Source: JACQHM01 sp964535215
Lineage (GTDB): Bacteria; Methylomirabilota; Methylomirabilia; Methylomirabilales; JACQHM01
Direction of reading: 5' to 3'
Length of the DNA: 7,904 bases
Assembly: GCA_964535215.1 (NCBI GenBank)
Contig: CAZHST010000092.1
Span: forward strand, 1-7,904
The position numbers were made by a program, and so were the translations under genes. A model generated the notes under the pieces. The model saw nothing but the letters and a program-made list of their open reading frames with translations. It was not told the DNA's origin and did not search any database. Each line of letters starts with the position of its first letter. Within the stretch, counting starts at the first letter, position 1. Of this stretch, positions 6,683-7,904 are shown in pieces.

Positions 6683-7159
6683 CTAGACGACGAGGACAAT
6701 CTCATCCGTGGTCGAGAGCAGCCTCGCCACATCCAACCAGATCACCGGCCGACCCTCCATATTCGCAATCCCCTTGATAAACTCTGCCTTGATCCCAAAA
6801 ACCTTCGGCGGTGGCTCAAGAAGGGTTCTTCGGTCCACGGCAATGACGTTCAAGACAGAATCGACCAGAAGCCCGACCGGCGTTGAAGACAGGGAGGAGC
6901 GCAACAGCAGAATGGGAGCTCCAGGCCCTGAGTCCTTAGCGGGAGCCCCCAATCGCCGCCTGAGGTTGATGAGGGGGATCACCCGATCCCTGTAGGCAAT
7001 TACCCCCTCAACGTGGGGGAGCGGACGGGGAATTCTCGTCAATCCTTGGAAGGAGATGATCTCAACAACCTCCGCGATCTCCAGGGCGAAAAGCCGCCCC
7101 GCCACACCGAAGATCAAAAGGTGCAGGGTCTCTGAGGCCACCGCCAGCGAAACCATCAT
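6683..7159 (-). CDS. CheW-like coupling protein (canonical)
   Basis: CheW proteins are double SH3-like barrels that bridge chemoreceptors and the CheA kinase in membrane-associated arrays. The 158-residue length is typical of a stand-alone CheW. Family signatures are LHLLIFGVAGRLFALEIAEV at 12-31, IPRPLPHVEGVIAYRDRVIP at 43-62 followed by LINLRRRLG, the VGLLVDSVLNV strand at 95-105, and a C-terminal IKGIANMEGRPVIWLDVARL segment at 128-147. The GVI..R..VIPLI.LRRRLG core is well conserved, so kinase and receptor contacts are probably retained. The start overlaps the stop of the upstream gene by 4 bases (ATGA), indicating translational coupling, and AGGAGGAGG lies 7 bases ahead. A second ATG directly follows the first, so the protein may begin one residue later. 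It could serve chemotaxis, twitching or another Che-type pathway; which one cannot be told here. Confidence 0.9.
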   Translation of the reverse strand: MMVSLAVASETLHLLIFGVAGRLFALEIAEVVEIISFQGLTRIPRPLPHVEGVIAYRDRVIPLINLRRRLGAPAKDSGPGAPILLLRSSLSSTPVGLLVDSVLNVIAVDRRTLLEPPPKVFGIKAEFIKGIANMEGRPVIWLDVARLLSTTDEIVLVV

Positions 7160-7698
7160 GCGGCTACCTCCTCCTGCCCCCTCTGCTCTTCGGTTTCACC
7201 CGCGAGGCGTGAGATCTCCTGCATCCTGGCGAATCCCGTCCCATCCAAGAGGATGATGATCCGATCCCCACGCTTCAAAAACCCCCGAAAGTAGTCCCTC
7301 CCTAACACGCTGAGCATCGCCGGCATGGGCTCAATCTCCCGAGGGGTAACCTCGACGATCTCATGGACAGAGTCAACGAGGAAGCCAAAGGTCATCCCGT
7401 CCATCCCAACCACCAGAACCTGCCCTGAGCTGGGGCTGAGCAGGGACGGGTAATCGAAGAAGGAAGTGAGCTTCACGACGGGGATCCTTCGCCCCCGGTA
7501 CAGGATTTCACCCCAAGCGCCATCTCCGGCAGCCTCGACAGGTCTGAAGCCCGCGGCATCAATGACCTCCTCCACAGCGGCTATCCCGATTCCCATGAGT
7601 TCGCCGGCAACGGTGAAGAGAAGGACCTTTTCCCTCCCCTCTCCATGGGATGCAAACGATGGACCACTTTTACCTAACATCACAGCACCAGAAAGCAT
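7156..7698 (-). CDS. Divergent CheW-like protein, first gene of the signalling operon
   Basis: This 180-residue protein has a CheW-like core at about 23-160: EKVLLFTVAGELMGIGIAAV at 23-42, GEILYRGRRIPVVKL at 63-77, FGFLVDSVHEIVEV at 104-117, and FRGFLKRGDRIIILLD at 137-152. It departs from standard CheW where the VxGVINLRG turn should be, reading DGAWGEILYRGRR, and where IDLRxRLG should be, reading VKLTSFFD. A 22-residue N-terminal extension and a charged, Glu/Gln-rich C-terminal tail (167-178) flank the core. Coupling to CheA may therefore be altered or directed to another partner. The start is uncertain. A TAG lies two codons before the ATG at 7698, so the gene cannot begin further upstream, but AGAGG abuts that ATG with no spacer. 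A GTG-ATG pair at 7683-7678 is the alternative and would shorten the protein by 5-6 residues. It overlaps the next gene by 4 bases. Confidence 0.85.
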   Translation of the reverse strand: MLSGAVMLGKSGPSFASHGEGREKVLLFTVAGELMGIGIAAVEEVIDAAGFRPVEAAGDGAWGEILYRGRRIPVVKLTSFFDYPSLLSPSSGQVLVVGMDGMTFGFLVDSVHEIVEVTPREIEPMPAMLSVLGRDYFRGFLKRGDRIIILLDGTGFARMQEISRLAGETEEQRGQEEVAA

Positions 7699-7746
7699 CC
7701 TCTATAGGGAACGGCGGCTGGAGAAGAGGAAATCCTTGTAAAACCT

Positions 7747-7776
7747 AAAATAGTCTTGCTTTCGCATCCTTGTCAA
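7747..7776 (-). promoter_or_regulatory. Sigma-70-type promoter of the CheW/CheW/response regulator operon
   Basis: The minus strand reads a perfect -35 hexamer TTGACA (7776-7771), an 18-base spacer and TATTTT (7752-7747) as the -10. An A/T run (AAAAAAATC) sits directly upstream of the -35 and resembles an UP element. Transcription would begin near 7740, giving a leader of about 40 bases before the ATG at 7698. It is the strongest promoter-like site in the window and marks the operon start. Confidence 0.65.
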
Positions 7777-7795
7777 GATTTTTTTGGCCAAAAGC

Positions 7796-7904
7796 TCAGG
7801 GGACAATCCAAGTCCCCCGCCCCCTCAAGCGGGTCACCAGCTCTGTTTCCAGCCCCCGTCTCGTCAAGCGGAGGGTCTGGATTTCCCGGATGACGTGATT
7901 TTCC
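7796..7904 (-). CDS. C-terminal end of an unidentified protein (N-terminus beyond the window)
   Basis: The minus strand is open from the window edge for 35 codons to a TGA at 7798-7796, giving a tail that ends TRLRGRGTWIVP. It begins ENHVIREIQTLRLTRRGL and is rich in Arg, Leu and Glu, consistent with a helical, basic end. I do not recognise the family from this fragment. Support for it being coding is its position on the same strand as all neighbours and its stop just ahead of the next promoter. The last codons form an inverted repeat, GGGGAC (7799-7804) with GTCCCC (7812-7817), that could be a weak terminator overlapping the stop. Confidence 0.5.
   Translation of the reverse strand, partial: ENHVIREIQTLRLTRRGLETELVTRLRGRGTWIVP

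Noticed and set aside
7782..7793. TTTTGGCCAAAA as a terminator for the upstream gene
   Set aside because: The palindrome leaves no loop and is A/T-rich at its ends. It fits better as part of the A/T-rich DNA ahead of the -35 element.

Overview
This is a gene-dense, GC-rich bacterial window. Every gene I can support is on the minus strand, so transcription runs from high to low coordinates. The gene set is ordinary housekeeping plus chemotaxis-type signalling, with no phage, transposon, CRISPR or RNA gene visible. The GC-rich codons, the single-domain biotin ligase, the valS-birA-coaX order and the response regulator ending in a WEVVPELAEVLIKKEI helix suggest an environmental Gram-negative lineage such as NC10, Deltaproteobacteria or Nitrospirae. 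That placement is inference only.

From high to low coordinates: (1) 7796-7904 is the C-terminal tail of an unidentified gene entering from beyond the window. (2) A good sigma-70-type promoter at 7747-7776 precedes a signalling operon: a divergent CheW-like protein (7156-7698), a canonical CheW (6683-7159, overlapping the first by 4 bases), and a response regulator (5529-6599) with an N-terminal receiver, a long Pro/Glu-rich linker and a conserved C-terminal helix. A rho-independent terminator at 5467-5505 closes it. (3) A 195-base gap (5334-5528) holds that terminator, a possible promoter and overlapping inverted repeats in the presumed valS leader. (4) A tight cluster follows: valS (2529-5333), birA (1730-2521), coaX (942-1706) and a secreted protein (1-931). 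The gaps are 7, 23 and 10 bases, so one transcript is likely.

The secreted-protein reading frame is open from its start at 931 to the window edge and fills the 1-941 stretch. It has a signal peptide, a jelly-roll-like region and the start of an InlB-type bacterial repeat.

The housekeeping cluster links valyl-tRNA charging, biotinylation of carboxylases (fatty-acid synthesis) and the first step of coenzyme A synthesis. The signalling operon contains two couplers and a receiver but no CheA, receptor, CheR or CheB, so it must plug into components encoded elsewhere. I found no convincing undescribed system. The best leads are the coupler/coupler/receiver operon, the receiver's altered switch position, the valS leader inverted repeats and the secreted protein attached to coaX.
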